This document shows positions 15,994 through 24,397 of a stretch of DNA of 33,222 nt, in pieces. The first letter of the stretch is position 1. The number at the start of each line of letters is the position of its first letter. The notes under the pieces were generated by a model. The model did no database searches and was not told the DNA's origin. It saw only the letters and a list, made by a program, of their open reading frames with translations. Source of the stretch: Desulfatiglans anilini DSM 4660. Its GTDB lineage: Bacteria; Desulfobacterota; DSM-4660; Desulfatiglandales; Desulfatiglandaceae. The stretch lies in NCBI RefSeq assembly GCF_000422285.1, contig NZ_AULM01000039.1, positions 1 through 33,222 on the forward strand, given 5' to 3'. The position numbers and the translations under genes were made by a program.

Positions 15994-17233
15994 GGCTTGC
16001 CTCAACAGCTTCGCCTGCCGCTTTCAGGGCGTATTTGACCAGCGGAGGAGCCACCAGTTCGTTCAGGATGACTGAAGCAAGCACCGCATTGACCATCATC
16101 TCGAACACCGGTGGCTGCACGAGTGACCGGGCCATGAAGATCAGCCCCAGGGTGACGCCTGCGCTGGGAAGGAGACCATATCCGAGATATCTTTTGACAA
16201 CGGATGGGGCATGCGAAAGCCCTGCCCCCAGTCTTGTCCCAAAAAACTTGCCCGCGAAACGGCACAAGAGGATCAGGAAGCCTATCGCTCCGGCCGTTTT
16301 GATGACAGTGAAGTCGAAATGAGCCCCGGCGAGGCTGAAAAAGAGGACGAAAATCGGCTCCTCGACATCCTCCAGGGCCTGAAAAAGCCGACCGCTGTGC
16401 CTGGCCGTGTTGGCGACAAGGAATCCAACCATCATGCAGGCCAGGAGGGGGGAAAGGCCCAAGTGCGCGGCGATGGCCGAGCAAAGGAAGGTGGTTCCCA
16501 AAAGCACGATCAAGCGGGATTCCTTCTTATTGATCCGGGGTGCCATAAGACTGAGCAGAAATCCCAGCAGTGCCCCCAAGGCGATGGAGCCGAAGATGGT
16601 CAGCGCAGGCTCCGCAGCCATTCTGTACAGGGACGGGCCTCCTGCTTGCGTCAACGCCTGGACTGCGGTGGAGGCAAAGGCATAAAGGATGATCGCCATG
16701 GCGTCATCCAAGGCTACGACGCCCAGGAGCGTGGTGGTCAGCGGTCCTCTGGCCTTGTATTCGTGCACGATGGCCATGATGGCGGCGGGGGCCGTGGCGG
16801 CGGAAACCGCCGCAATGATGAGCGCGAACGGCAGATAGACTTCTGCAGACGACCCCGAGAAGTGGTTCAACTGGAAAATAGAGGGGCTCAGGAGCGCAAG
16901 CAGGGTGAACGTCACGCAGAAGGCCCCGAGGGCTTCGGTCAGATTGATGATGAAGATCTTTTTCCCGAGCAGCTTGAGCTTTGAAAATATCAGGCTTCCG
17001 CCGATGGAAAAGGCGATGACAGCGAGGGCGATATCGTTGATGATGGATAATCTTGTTTGTGTCAGTTCAGCGGGGATGATTCCGCTGACAGACGGGCTCA
17101 GGAGGATCCCCGCCGCGATGTAGCCGGTGACGCGCGGAAACCTGAGCCGGTTGGCGAGCCGGCCGCTGAAATAACCGCACAGAAGCAGGATGCCGAGCGA
17201 CTCCAAAGGTCCGATTTCGAAAGATCCCATCAT
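15971..17233 (-). CDS. CPA2-type cation:proton antiporter
   Basis: A 420-residue polytopic membrane protein with about 12-13 hydrophobic segments. Residues 30-45 hold FPRVTGYIAAGILLSP, a standard opening of the family. SAATAPAAIMAIVHEY lies in the region of the unwound helix, and the paired Asp176-Asp177 (GVVALDDAMA) match the two-aspartate cation/proton site of electrogenic antiporters. It should exchange Na+ or K+ for H+. It lacks the C-terminal RCK domain of KefB/C. The translationally coupled CBS protein may supply the regulatory role instead. Start is ATG at 17233 or 17230; the upstream GGGAAG fits either. Confidence 0.92.
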   Translation of the reverse strand: MMGSFEIGPLESLGILLLCGYFSGRLANRLRFPRVTGYIAAGILLSPSVSGIIPAELTQTRLSIINDIALAVIAFSIGGSLIFSKLKLLGKKIFIINLTEALGAFCVTFTLLALLSPSIFQLNHFSGSSAEVYLPFALIIAAVSAATAPAAIMAIVHEYKARGPLTTTLLGVVALDDAMAIILYAFASTAVQALTQAGGPSLYRMAAEPALTIFGSIALGALLGFLLSLMAPRINKKESRLIVLLGTTFLCSAIAAHLGLSPLLACMMVGFLVANTARHSGRLFQALEDVEEPIFVLFFSLAGAHFDFTVIKTAGAIGFLILLCRFAGKFFGTRLGAGLSHAPSVVKRYLGYGLLPSAGVTLGLIFMARSLVQPPVFEMMVNAVLASVILNELVAPPLVKYALKAAGEAVEASHENKRDS

Positions 17234-17649
17234 CCGTCTGACTTCCCTTCGTTCTTCCGGCCCTGGTGGACGCAGGGAATCCTCAGGGGAGCGATGCTGC
17301 TGGATGGTCCGTTGGTGGCTCGCCCTCTGCGCGGACGAAAACGACGTCCGCTTACACGGGTGTGCAGCGCCGTCTCGACCCTTTTACAGTGGGTGCCGAA
17401 AAGCCTGCGAGGCAATGCTGCCGCAGAAATGATCCGCACCCGGGGAGGCTTGCTGCCGGGGTCCGACGGGTGACAGGAGGTGTCACTCAACCGAAAACAA
17501 GATCTCAACGAAGCGAACGGTAGCCTTGGAGCGAGTCGAGCCCCGCCGCGCAGCCATACCGCTTTTACGGTAGCCGGTTCGTTGAAGGAGGTCAAGACGG
17601 TCCGGCCGGCCCGGGCTTTCGCTGCGGGAGAATCTGCAGGAGCAGGTCC
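17234..17649. other. 416-bp divergent intergenic region with several small hairpins
   Basis: No convincing protein is encoded. Small hairpins are present: GCGGACG/CGTCCGC at 17331-17351 (7 bp, 7-nt loop), GTGACA/TGTCAC near 17470-17486, and TACCG/CGGTA near 17557-17571. TCAACGAA at 17505-17512 and TTCGTTGA at 17578-17585 form wider arms around the last of these. The flanking antiporter and lactonase genes diverge, so promoters must lie here. I could not assign them. Confidence 0.4.
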
Positions 17650-18336
17650 ATGCGAATCGAAGTGCTTTCGAACACCGAGGCGGTTGCAAAGAGAGCGGCG
17701 GCATTCCTCGCAGAAAGAGCGCGGGATGCCATTGCCGCTCGCGGCGTGTTTGTCATGGCTTTGAGCGGAGGGAAATCCCCGTGGGCCATGCTCCGCGCCC
17801 TGGCTGACGAGACGGTCCCCTGGGAAAAGGTCCATGTCGTGCAGGTGGACGAGCGGGTTGCGACTGCTGGGCATCCGGACCGGAACCTGACGCATCTGCG
17901 GGAATGCCTTCTTGAACGCGCAAATCTGCACGAAGGCCGGATCCACCCCATGCCGGTGGAGTACCCCGATCTGGCGGCTGCGGCCGAATGCTATGCCCAA
18001 ACGCTTCAGGACATCACGGGAACGCCCGCCGTCCTCGATCTCGTTCATTTGGGCCTCGGATCCGACGGGCACACGGCGTCCTTGGTGCCCGGAGATCCCG
18101 TGCTGCAGGTTTTGGATCGGGATGTGGCCGTGACGGGGGCGTACCAGGGACGGCCCAGGATGACCTTGACCTACCCGCTGCTCAACCGCTCACGGGAGAT
18201 CTTGTGGATCGTGACAGGGGCCGAAAAGGCCCCGATGCTCAAACGCCTGCTGGAGGGCGACGCCTCCATCCCGGCCGGACGCATCCGCCGGGACTCGGCT
18301 CTGGTGCTGGCTGACCGTGCCGCCGCAGGAGAATAG
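17650..18336 (+). CDS. pgl: 6-phosphogluconolactonase
   Basis: A 228-residue cytosolic enzyme hydrolysing 6-phosphogluconolactone in the oxidative pentose phosphate pathway. Family signatures are present in order: MALSGGKSP at 36-44 (phosphate loop), VVQVDERV near 63-70, DRNL near 77-80, and LGLGSDGHTASLVPG at about 134-148 with the conserved Asp and His. Length is normal for the bacterial enzyme. GGAG lies 8 nt upstream of the ATG. No zwf or gnd gene is adjacent. It is followed by a MgtC-like gene after 129 nt. Confidence 0.92.
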   Translation: MRIEVLSNTEAVAKRAAAFLAERARDAIAARGVFVMALSGGKSPWAMLRALADETVPWEKVHVVQVDERVATAGHPDRNLTHLRECLLERANLHEGRIHPMPVEYPDLAAAAECYAQTLQDITGTPAVLDLVHLGLGSDGHTASLVPGDPVLQVLDRDVAVTGAYQGRPRMTLTYPLLNRSREILWIVTGAEKAPMLKRLLEGDASIPAGRIRRDSALVLADRAAAGE

Positions 18337-18465
18337 CGGCCGAGGTAATCGAGGGGGGAAGAGGGATGCTCTGTCAGAAGTCCGCGCAACCGGTTGATCC
18401 CATGGGTCTGCATAATGCGCTCGCCGCGTCCTGATGGGAGCTTCGCAGCAAGGAGGGTTTGAGCG

Positions 18466-19725
18466 ATGGAAGCTCAGTATGGTCCGTTTTTGCGGATGGG
18501 CGTCGCATTGGCGATCGGGCTTCTGATCGGAATCGAGCGGGGCTGGCAGGGCCGGGAGGCCCAGGAGGGCGAGCGGGTGGCGGGGCTGCGGACCTTTGCC
18601 CTGATCGGTCTCCTTGGCGGCGGGGGCGGTCTGCTGGGCCTCGCCCATGGGCCCCTCCTGATCGGGATCCTTTTCCTCGGTCTGGCCGGGCTGATGGCGG
18701 CGGTCTACATCGCCAACCTCAGGCAGAACAAGGATGCCGGCATCACCAGCGAGATCGCGGGCCTGCTGACCTTTGTCTTCGGGGCCCTGGCAGGCTCCGG
18801 CCAGATGGTGATCGCTGCGGCCTGCGCGGTCATTGCGGCGCTCCTCTTGAGCCACAAGGGCGTTTTGCACCGCTGGCTGGGCGCCCTGCGCGAAAACGAG
18901 CTGACGGCCGGCGTCAAACTGCTTCTCATCTCCGTCGTCCTTTTGCCGCTGCTGCCCGACCGGGGCTTCGGACCGTGGCGGATATTGAATCCCTATGTCA
19001 TCTGGTGGATGGTGGTCCTGGTCGCGGCGATTTCCTTCGCCGGGTATTTCGCCATCCGGGTGGGCGGCCCCCGTCGAGGGTCGGCCTTTGCCGGCGTTTT
19101 CGGGGGTCTGGCCTCTTCCACAGCCCTGACGCTCAATTTTGCCCGCCTTTCATCCGCACGACCGGAATTCGCGACGGTCCTCGCCGGTGGGACCCTCGTC
19201 GCCTGCGGTACGATGTTCCCGCGCATGGTGCTCGTAGCCGGCGGAATTCACCCCCCTCTCTTCAAACCGTTGCTGATGCCGGCGCTGGTGATGTCCCTGG
19301 TCATCTATGGACCGGCCGCACTGTGTCTCTTCAAATCGACCGATGTGAAAGAGGATGCGGGGCGGTCCCTCCGCAACCCGCTCGAACTGAAATCGGCCCT
19401 CACGTTCGGCGCTCTGCTCGCCGGTGTGATGCTGATGGGGAAGGCGTTCACGGAATGGTTCGGGGAGGCGGGGATATGGGCCCTCGCGGCTGCTTCCGGA
19501 GTTGCCGATGTGGACGCGATCACCCTGTCGCTGACGCGCATGAGCCAGCAGGGGCTGGATGTGCCGGTTGCCGCGATGGGCATCGTCATCGCCGCCGCGG
19601 TCAACTCGATGGTCAAAGGGGTGATGGCCCTGGTCGTCGGGCACAGGAGTATGGGTTGGCGCGTGTGCCTGCCGCTGACCGTCGCCGCTGCGGCGGGCGT
19701 GTCGATCGCGATGTGGATGCCGTAA
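18466..19725 (+). CDS. MgtC/SapB N-terminal plus DUF4010 membrane protein
   Basis: A 419-residue polytopic protein. The N-terminus carries the MgtC/SapB family motif (VALAIGLLIGIERGWQ, then RVAGLRTFALIGLLGG), covering about the first 140 residues. The C-terminal half is the DUF4010 domain with GGLASSTALTLNFARLS and SGVADVDAITLSLTRMS. AAGGAGG is about 8 nt upstream of the ATG. MgtC proteins affect membrane energetics and Mg2+/phosphate homeostasis in other bacteria; the function of the DUF4010 fusion is not established. It follows pgl on the same strand. Confidence 0.88.
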   Translation: MEAQYGPFLRMGVALAIGLLIGIERGWQGREAQEGERVAGLRTFALIGLLGGGGGLLGLAHGPLLIGILFLGLAGLMAAVYIANLRQNKDAGITSEIAGLLTFVFGALAGSGQMVIAAACAVIAALLLSHKGVLHRWLGALRENELTAGVKLLLISVVLLPLLPDRGFGPWRILNPYVIWWMVVLVAAISFAGYFAIRVGGPRRGSAFAGVFGGLASSTALTLNFARLSSARPEFATVLAGGTLVACGTMFPRMVLVAGGIHPPLFKPLLMPALVMSLVIYGPAALCLFKSTDVKEDAGRSLRNPLELKSALTFGALLAGVMLMGKAFTEWFGEAGIWALAAASGVADVDAITLSLTRMSQQGLDVPVAAMGIVIAAAVNSMVKGVMALVVGHRSMGWRVCLPLTVAAAAGVSIAMWMP

Positions 19726-20057
19726 GTCTGCTTGCGTCTGGAGCGATATCAGGAAAGGCCGGAAAGACATCCCGGAATCAGCTTCTTCTGTAATTGACTT
19801 CCTATCAGCCTGCATTCGATCCGTTATGGCTGGCCCTCTCTGTGGATTATCACACATGCCATTCGCCCATTCCAGGGAGGTTCCGTCGGGATGAACATCC
19901 TGACGGACAGTTTTCTATCCGTGATTCTTTTGTCGGCCTTCTATCCGGTGAGCGGCAAAGGATCCACCTCACGGTGAGGGCTCGGCCGCGCCTTGCAGCC
20001 GGAAGAGGCGATTCCACTGACCTGGCAGGGTCTTCAGAGAAGAGCCTCCGCCCGGCC
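19726..20057. other. 332-bp convergent intergenic region
   Basis: This lies between two genes that converge (the DUF4010 protein and threonine dehydratase). It has no credible protein. I see only a weak 5-bp hairpin CCTCA/TGAGG near 19967-19979. No T-rich intrinsic terminator is evident for either gene. Confidence 0.4.
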
Positions 20058-21278
20058 TCAGTCCGCCTGCTGCTCCACCCAATGGCCCTCGATGCCCTCC
20101 GCCCGGAGACCTTCGACCACCGCGCGCATGTGGGGAAGCCCCCGTGTCTGGAGGATGAACTCCACCTCCGCCGACTGCAGGGGGAGGCTGACGAAGGTCC
20201 GTTGATGCAGGACTTCGACGATGTTCGCCTCCAGCCGTCCGAGGACGGCCGTGACCTCCGCCAGAGAACCGGGCGAGTCGGCGAGTTCGACGGTGAGTCG
20301 TCCGAGCCGGCCGGTGCGGACCAGACCACGCTGGATGATGGTGGAAAGCACCATGAGGTCGATGTTCCCGCCCGAGAGGACCAGGCCTACCCGGAGGCCC
20401 CGGAAGCGCTCCGGGTTTGCGAGGAGCGCTGCGAGCCCGGCGGCGCCGGCGCCTTCCGCGACCGTTTTTTCCACCTCCAGGAACAGGAGGACCGCTTTTT
20501 CTATATCGTTTTCATCGACCAGCAGGATCTCTTCCACAGACTCCCGGATAATCGGCAGGGTGAGGCGACCCGGTGATTTGACGGCGATCCCCTCGGCGAG
20601 GGTCGAACGTCCGCAGCGGATGGGCTCGCCTGCAAGGGCCTGCCGCATGGAAGGATAGCGCGCCGTCTGCACCCCGAATACACGGATGGCCGGATTGATG
20701 GCCTTTGCAGCCAGGGCGTTGCCGGCGATGAGCCCCCCGCCTCCGACCGGAATCAGCAGGCACTCGAGGGCGGGCTGCGCCTCGAGGAACTCCAGGGCGA
20801 CGGTCCCCTGGCCTGCGATGATCCTTTCGTCGTCGTAGGGGTGAATGAGGTGAAGCCCCCGGCGTGCAGCCGTCGTGCTTGCGAACTCGCCGGCTTCGGT
20901 GAGGTCTTCCCCGTGGAGGATGACCTCGGCACCGAACCGCTTTGTATGCTCGACCTTGACGTGCGGGGTGAAGCGGGGCATGACGATGACGGCGGGTATC
21001 CCGAGCCGGCGGGCGTGGTAGGCGACGGCCTGGGCGTGGTTGCCCGCCGACATCGCGATGACGCCCGCACTGCGCTCGCTCGGGGTCAGACTCAAGAGTT
21101 TGAAGAGGGCGCCCCGCTCCTTGAAGGATCCGGTGAATTGCAGGTTTTCGAACTTGATGAACACCTGGGCGCCGGTGATCTCCGAAAGCGTCCGGGATGG
21201 GGCGCAGGGCGTCCGGGTGATATGCTCGTTGATGGCCCGAGCCGCCTCCCGGATCGTTTCAAGGGTGATGGCAGCCAT
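20058..21278 (-). CDS. threonine ammonia-lyase (threonine dehydratase) with C-terminal ACT-like domain
   Basis: A 406-residue PLP enzyme converting threonine to 2-oxobutanoate and ammonia. Lys53 in FTGSFKERGA is the PLP-binding lysine, and VGGGGLIAG near residue 180 is the phosphate-binding glycine loop. VLSGGNID lies near 315. Residues about 330-405 (GRLTVELADSPGSLAEV, then IVEVLHQRTF) form one ACT-like regulatory domain, as in the roughly 400-residue biodegradative or branched-chain forms of this group. GGAGG sits 7 nt upstream of the ATG at 21278; the in-frame extension to 21461 is not credible. Biosynthetic versus catabolic role cannot be decided. Confidence 0.93.
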   Translation of the reverse strand: MAAITLETIREAARAINEHITRTPCAPSRTLSEITGAQVFIKFENLQFTGSFKERGALFKLLSLTPSERSAGVIAMSAGNHAQAVAYHARRLGIPAVIVMPRFTPHVKVEHTKRFGAEVILHGEDLTEAGEFASTTAARRGLHLIHPYDDERIIAGQGTVALEFLEAQPALECLLIPVGGGGLIAGNALAAKAINPAIRVFGVQTARYPSMRQALAGEPIRCGRSTLAEGIAVKSPGRLTLPIIRESVEEILLVDENDIEKAVLLFLEVEKTVAEGAGAAGLAALLANPERFRGLRVGLVLSGGNIDLMVLSTIIQRGLVRTGRLGRLTVELADSPGSLAEVTAVLGRLEANIVEVLHQRTFVSLPLQSAEVEFILQTRGLPHMRAVVEGLRAEGIEGHWVEQQAD

Positions 21279-21611
21279 GATGTCCTCCGTGCCGGTGGAA
21301 GGATCCGCCCTCCTGTGCACCCAATAGGCCCGACACACCGCTCGCGCTGTGCCGGTGCATGTTTCCACATCGAAGGTAGCCCAACACCGCTGAATTGTAA
21401 AGCAACGCATTTCTGCGCGGCATCGGCCGGGGGGCGGCGTGTCGTGCGAGGAACTCTCCATCGTGTGGCAGGTGATCCCTGCCTTTGCCCAGGTGTCGAA
21501 GCGCTGCTCGAGATGTTGTCAAATCCGTAGGTTTGCCGTGTATCTCAGGACTGGCCGGAAGGCCGGTCGGGGAGCGCCGTCTGAAGAGAATGCTTCCCAC
21601 GGCAGGCAATG
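21279..21611. other. 333-bp gap between threonine dehydratase and the exported deaminase
   Basis: Both flanking genes are on the minus strand. No convincing protein, RNA gene or terminator was seen. The promoter of the dehydratase gene is expected here but no clear -35/-10 pair was identified. The ribosome-binding site GGAGG lies just upstream of 21278. Confidence 0.35.
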
Positions 21612-22286
21612 TCACTCCGTTGCGGTCATGCGCGCTGCATAGTGGCCGAACAGCTCGATGGCGATTTTCTTGAGTTCGGGAGAGCAGGCGGCCGGGCCGT
21701 AGTAGCGGCCTCGAGCCATCTCGCTCCAGAAGGGCGGGAGTTGGTTGATCCTGCTGCACATGCCCCCCATGGGGTCCGGTACGGCATAAAGCGTCTTTTT
21801 GATGCCGGCGTTGATGATCCGTGTGAGGCACATGGGGCATGGCTCGAAGGAACTGTAAAGCACCAAACCGTCCACCTGCCTTGGGTTCTGGGATGTGCCG
21901 TCAACGTTCCTCTGGATGTTGCGGCGGTTCTCGAAGCGGTTCAAGAGGTCCATCTCGGCGTGCAGGTCGCTTCGGAAGTGCGGCGAGTATTGCCTGTTGT
22001 GGCCTCGTTCGACGATCTCCCCCGTGCCCTCCATCACCAGGCAGGCGCCTACTCCGCCGCTCCCTTCCTGCTTGCCCGCCACGGCTTCGCGCAGCGTCAC
22101 GAGGATGAACGGGTCGTCCGGGTATCTTGGGTCCGGCGTATAGGCTTCGATACGCTTCAGGATGCGATCCAGATCGGGGGCCGGCGCGGCAGGGTCTTCG
22201 GCCGGACAGACCGAAGGCTGCAGGCAGAACAGAAAAACTATCGCAATGACGATATATCTCCGAAATCTTCGAATGTGGTACACCAT
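21612..22286 (-). CDS. exported nucleoside/nucleobase deaminase-like protein (CDA fold)
   Basis: A 224-residue protein with the zinc-deaminase signature split as HAE at 109-111 and PCPMC at 149-153, as in guanine deaminases, tRNA adenosine deaminases and dCMP deaminases. Unusually, the deaminase domain follows an N-terminal basic segment and hydrophobic helix (residues about 11-27: YIVIAIVFLFCLQPSVC), ending near CPAE. This predicts export or membrane anchoring. Cys27 lies near a possible cleavage site, but no clear lipobox is present. The start at 22286 is supported by GGAGG 7 nt upstream; a longer frame to 22397 is not. It lies 207 nt beyond tonB, so it may or may not share that transcript. 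The substrate is unknown. Confidence 0.82.
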   Translation of the reverse strand: MVYHIRRFRRYIVIAIVFLFCLQPSVCPAEDPAAPAPDLDRILKRIEAYTPDPRYPDDPFILVTLREAVAGKQEGSGGVGACLVMEGTGEIVERGHNRQYSPHFRSDLHAEMDLLNRFENRRNIQRNVDGTSQNPRQVDGLVLYSSFEPCPMCLTRIINAGIKKTLYAVPDPMGGMCSRINQLPPFWSEMARGRYYGPAACSPELKKIAIELFGHYAARMTATE

Positions 22287-22493
22287 CCCGTTGCCTCCGA
22301 TGCAAAGTAGATTCATGTCGTTCAGTTGATTCGGCTGAAGCCCTTCAGAATTCTTCTTGGTGCCATGATTGAAGCTCTCTGTGGATTTTCGGTTCATGAA
22401 AGCACTGGCCTCTAGCTTCTTTTCATCAACGGTGTGCGCCTTTTTGTGAAATCGGTGAACCGCGCGCTCTTTTCTCGAATGGCATTCCCCGGT

Positions 22494-23201
22494 TCAGATC
22501 AGTTCGAAGACCGCGGTGAACACCAGCGGGATCTCCCGGGTGAAGAGGCTTGCCGGGGGCTTCGGGAACGGGGCTGCCTCACGGACCGCCCGAAGGGCGG
22601 CCGTATCCAGGTCGGCGTGCCGCGAGGATTCCACAATCTCGAGGTCTCGGATATTCCCATCGAGGGTGATCACGAATGTCACTTTCACCCGGCCCTGGAT
22701 CTGCATCGCCTTGGCGGCCTCGGGGTATTTCTTCTGCCGTTCGATCTTGAGCCGGACGATTTCGAGATAGCTGGCATGACTGCTAAATCCAGGGGACGGC
22801 TCTTCAATGACCGGGGAGGCCCATCGATCGACACGGACGGAAGGCGCTCCGGGCACCCGGGGGACCGCAATGCGCTCGACCAGGCTGTCCGGCGCCTGGG
22901 TGTCCACGGGCTCCATCTTCATCGGTGCGACGGAGGGGATGGGACGGTGTTGGACTGTCGGCTTCTGCAGATCCCTGGGTTCGGGCGGCGGGGGCCTGAG
23001 ACGGGGGCGGGGGATGTGGCGGGTGATCGACTTGGGGATGTCCTGGACGGTCAGTTCGATGTACTCGAGCACACTCGATCTGTAAATGCCGGCGATATGG
23101 AAAAAAAGGATGGTATGAACCCCGAGGGAAACCAGGATGAGGCTTCTCAGGAGCCAATTGGGCTTCTTCTTTTTCCCGACAAGGGGTATCGAGTTCGTCA
23201 T
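22494..23201 (-). CDS. tonB: TonB-family energy transducer
   Basis: A 235-residue protein with the TonB layout. It has a short cytosolic basic start, one membrane helix at about 16-37, a proline-rich periplasmic spacer (PRPRLRPPPPEPRD and on) and a C-terminal TonB domain from about 150 (KKYPEAAKAMQIQGRV, then LDTAALRAVREAAPFPKPP). It should carry proton-motive energy from ExbBD to the outer-membrane receptor encoded upstream. The start at 23201 is 10 nt after the exbD stop and lacks a strong Shine-Dalgarno sequence. The alternative at 23234 would overlap exbD. The last gene of an exbB-exbD-tonB set. Confidence 0.93.
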   Translation of the reverse strand: MTNSIPLVGKKKKPNWLLRSLILVSLGVHTILFFHIAGIYRSSVLEYIELTVQDIPKSITRHIPRPRLRPPPPEPRDLQKPTVQHRPIPSVAPMKMEPVDTQAPDSLVERIAVPRVPGAPSVRVDRWASPVIEEPSPGFSSHASYLEIVRLKIERQKKYPEAAKAMQIQGRVKVTFVITLDGNIRDLEIVESSRHADLDTAALRAVREAAPFPKPPASLFTREIPLVFTAVFELI

Positions 23202-23211
23202 CGTCCGATCT

Positions 23212-23619
23212 TTAGAGATCCTTTTCCGTGGCAAGGCAAAGCCTGCCTGCCCCCGCCGCTTTGGCGATGTCCATGACCTTCACCGCCTTGTTCAGGACCA
23301 CGGTGCGGTCTGCCCGGACCACGACGAGGCTGTCTTCACTCGTGCCGATGATCGCCTTCAACCGGTCGAAAAGGGCGGCCAGCGACACCTCCTCGGTCCC
23401 GATGTAGGCCCTTCCTTCCGGGTCGACGTAGACGGTGATGACCTCCTCGGTCTGCGGGGCCGCCGCTTTGGCCTGTGGAAGCTTGATCTTGATCCCTTCT
23501 TCGACCAGGAAGTTCGTGGTGAGCAGAAAATAGATCAGGAGAAGGAAAACGATGTCGATGAGGGAGGTGAGGGGGATCTGCACCCCGCTCTGGTTCCTGC
23601 GTCTGGGGCGGTTCAACAT
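23212..23619 (-). CDS. exbD: ExbD/TolR-family biopolymer transport protein
   Basis: A 135-residue protein with one membrane helix near residues 17-36 that contains Asp22 in IPLTSLIDIVFLLLIYFLL. That Asp is the proton-path residue of ExbD/TolR. A periplasmic domain follows, with the family strand pattern IKIKLPQA, then VYVDPEGRAYIG. AGGAGG sits 6 nt upstream of the ATG at 23619. It starts 10 nt after exbB. It should energise TonB together with ExbB; TolR function is unlikely because tonB follows at once. Confidence 0.93.
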   Translation of the reverse strand: MLNRPRRRNQSGVQIPLTSLIDIVFLLLIYFLLTTNFLVEEGIKIKLPQAKAAAPQTEEVITVYVDPEGRAYIGTEEVSLAALFDRLKAIIGTSEDSLVVVRADRTVVLNKAVKVMDIAKAAGAGRLCLATEKDL

Positions 23620-23629
23620 GATCGTCCTC

Positions 23630-24241
23630 CTAGGATGATTTTCGCGTGAGCGCCTTGATGAACGCGACCGTCCCGTTCTGAAGCTTGGCCTCGAAGGTGT
23701 CGACGCGGGAGATGAGGTAGCTGTGTGCGACCATCGTCGGCAGGGCCACGGCGAGCCCGAGGGCGGTGGTGAGCATGGCCTCCCAGATGCCGCCGGCCAG
23801 CACGGAGGCATTGACCTTGCCGCCCATCTGCTGGATGACCATGAACGCCTTGATCATGCCGAGGATCGTCCCGAGAAGGCCCAGGAGCGGCGCCACGTTG
23901 CCGATGGTCGCCAGGGCCTGAATGTTCCGCGAGAGCGTCCGGATTTCCTCATCGGTGGCATGGTTGATGACCGTCTCGATCGTCTCCCTGCCTTGATCTT
24001 TCACCTCCATGGCCTGGACGAGGATGCGCCCGAGGGGGGTGCCGCTCGACTCGGCGAGTTCGTAGGCCTGGTGATTTTCACCGTTTCTCATGTAATGGGT
24101 CAGTTTCTCGAGAAATCCATCCCCGGCGATGTTCAGTCGTGCAAACCGGATCAGGCGCTCGAGAAAGATCGCAAGCCCCAAAACGGAGCAGAAGAGGATG
24201 GGCGCCACAAGGATGCCGCCCTTCTGAAGAAATTCGATCAT
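23630..24241 (-). CDS. exbB: ExbB/TolQ-family proton channel protein
   Basis: A 203-residue inner-membrane protein of the MotA/TolQ/ExbB family with three predicted helices: one at about 8-27, and two in the second half (IGNVAPLLGLLGTILGMIKA and LAGGIWEAMLTTALGLAVAL). These two carry the family's conserved glycines and the TALGL pattern. It forms the proton-conducting stator with ExbD. GGAGG lies 7 nt upstream of the ATG at 24241, immediately after an 8-bp hairpin. The first gene of exbB-exbD-tonB, 156 nt after the repeat protein. Confidence 0.94.
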   Translation of the reverse strand: MIEFLQKGGILVAPILFCSVLGLAIFLERLIRFARLNIAGDGFLEKLTHYMRNGENHQAYELAESSGTPLGRILVQAMEVKDQGRETIETVINHATDEEIRTLSRNIQALATIGNVAPLLGLLGTILGMIKAFMVIQQMGGKVNASVLAGGIWEAMLTTALGLAVALPTMVAHSYLISRVDTFEAKLQNGTVAFIKALTRKSS

Positions 24242-24257
24242 GAGATCCTCCGATCCG

Positions 24258-24278
24258 GCCGGCAGACAGCCTGCCGGC
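24258..24278 (-). promoter_or_regulatory. 8-bp hairpin directly upstream of the exbB ribosome-binding site
   Basis: GCCGGCAG at 24258-24265 and CTGCCGGC at 24271-24278 form a perfect stem with a 5-nt loop. On the transcribed strand it ends about 9 nt before the GGAGG of exbB. It has no following T-run, so it is unlikely to end transcription. It could block upstream RNA decay or tune exbB translation relative to the upstream genes. Confidence 0.5.
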
Positions 24279-24313
24279 GAAAAGCCGCGCAGCGTCGCCA
24301 CGCTGCCTTCAAG

Positions 24314-24336
24314 TTGACGCCGAAATCGGCAAAAAA
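24314..24336. repeat. short dispersed intergenic repeat, copy 2
   Basis: This copy of CGCCGAAATCGGCAAAAAA (24318-24336) is identical over 19 nt to the one at 6221-6239 and lies about 60 nt beyond the stop of the minus-strand repeat protein. Both copies therefore lie downstream of minus-strand genes in the same orientation. It may be a small repeat family or a gene-end element. Confidence 0.5.
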
Positions 24337-24397
24337 GCCTTGTTGAGCATGGAAAGTAGATCCGAACGTCCCGGTGCAACCCGGTTTCCAATCCGGC

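Noticed and set aside
18459-19793. A 444-codon plus-strand frame overlapping the DUF4010 gene
   Set aside because: Same strand but shifted frame. It is dominated by Arg, Gly and Pro, has no family motif, and the overlapping frame has clear MgtC and DUF4010 signatures.
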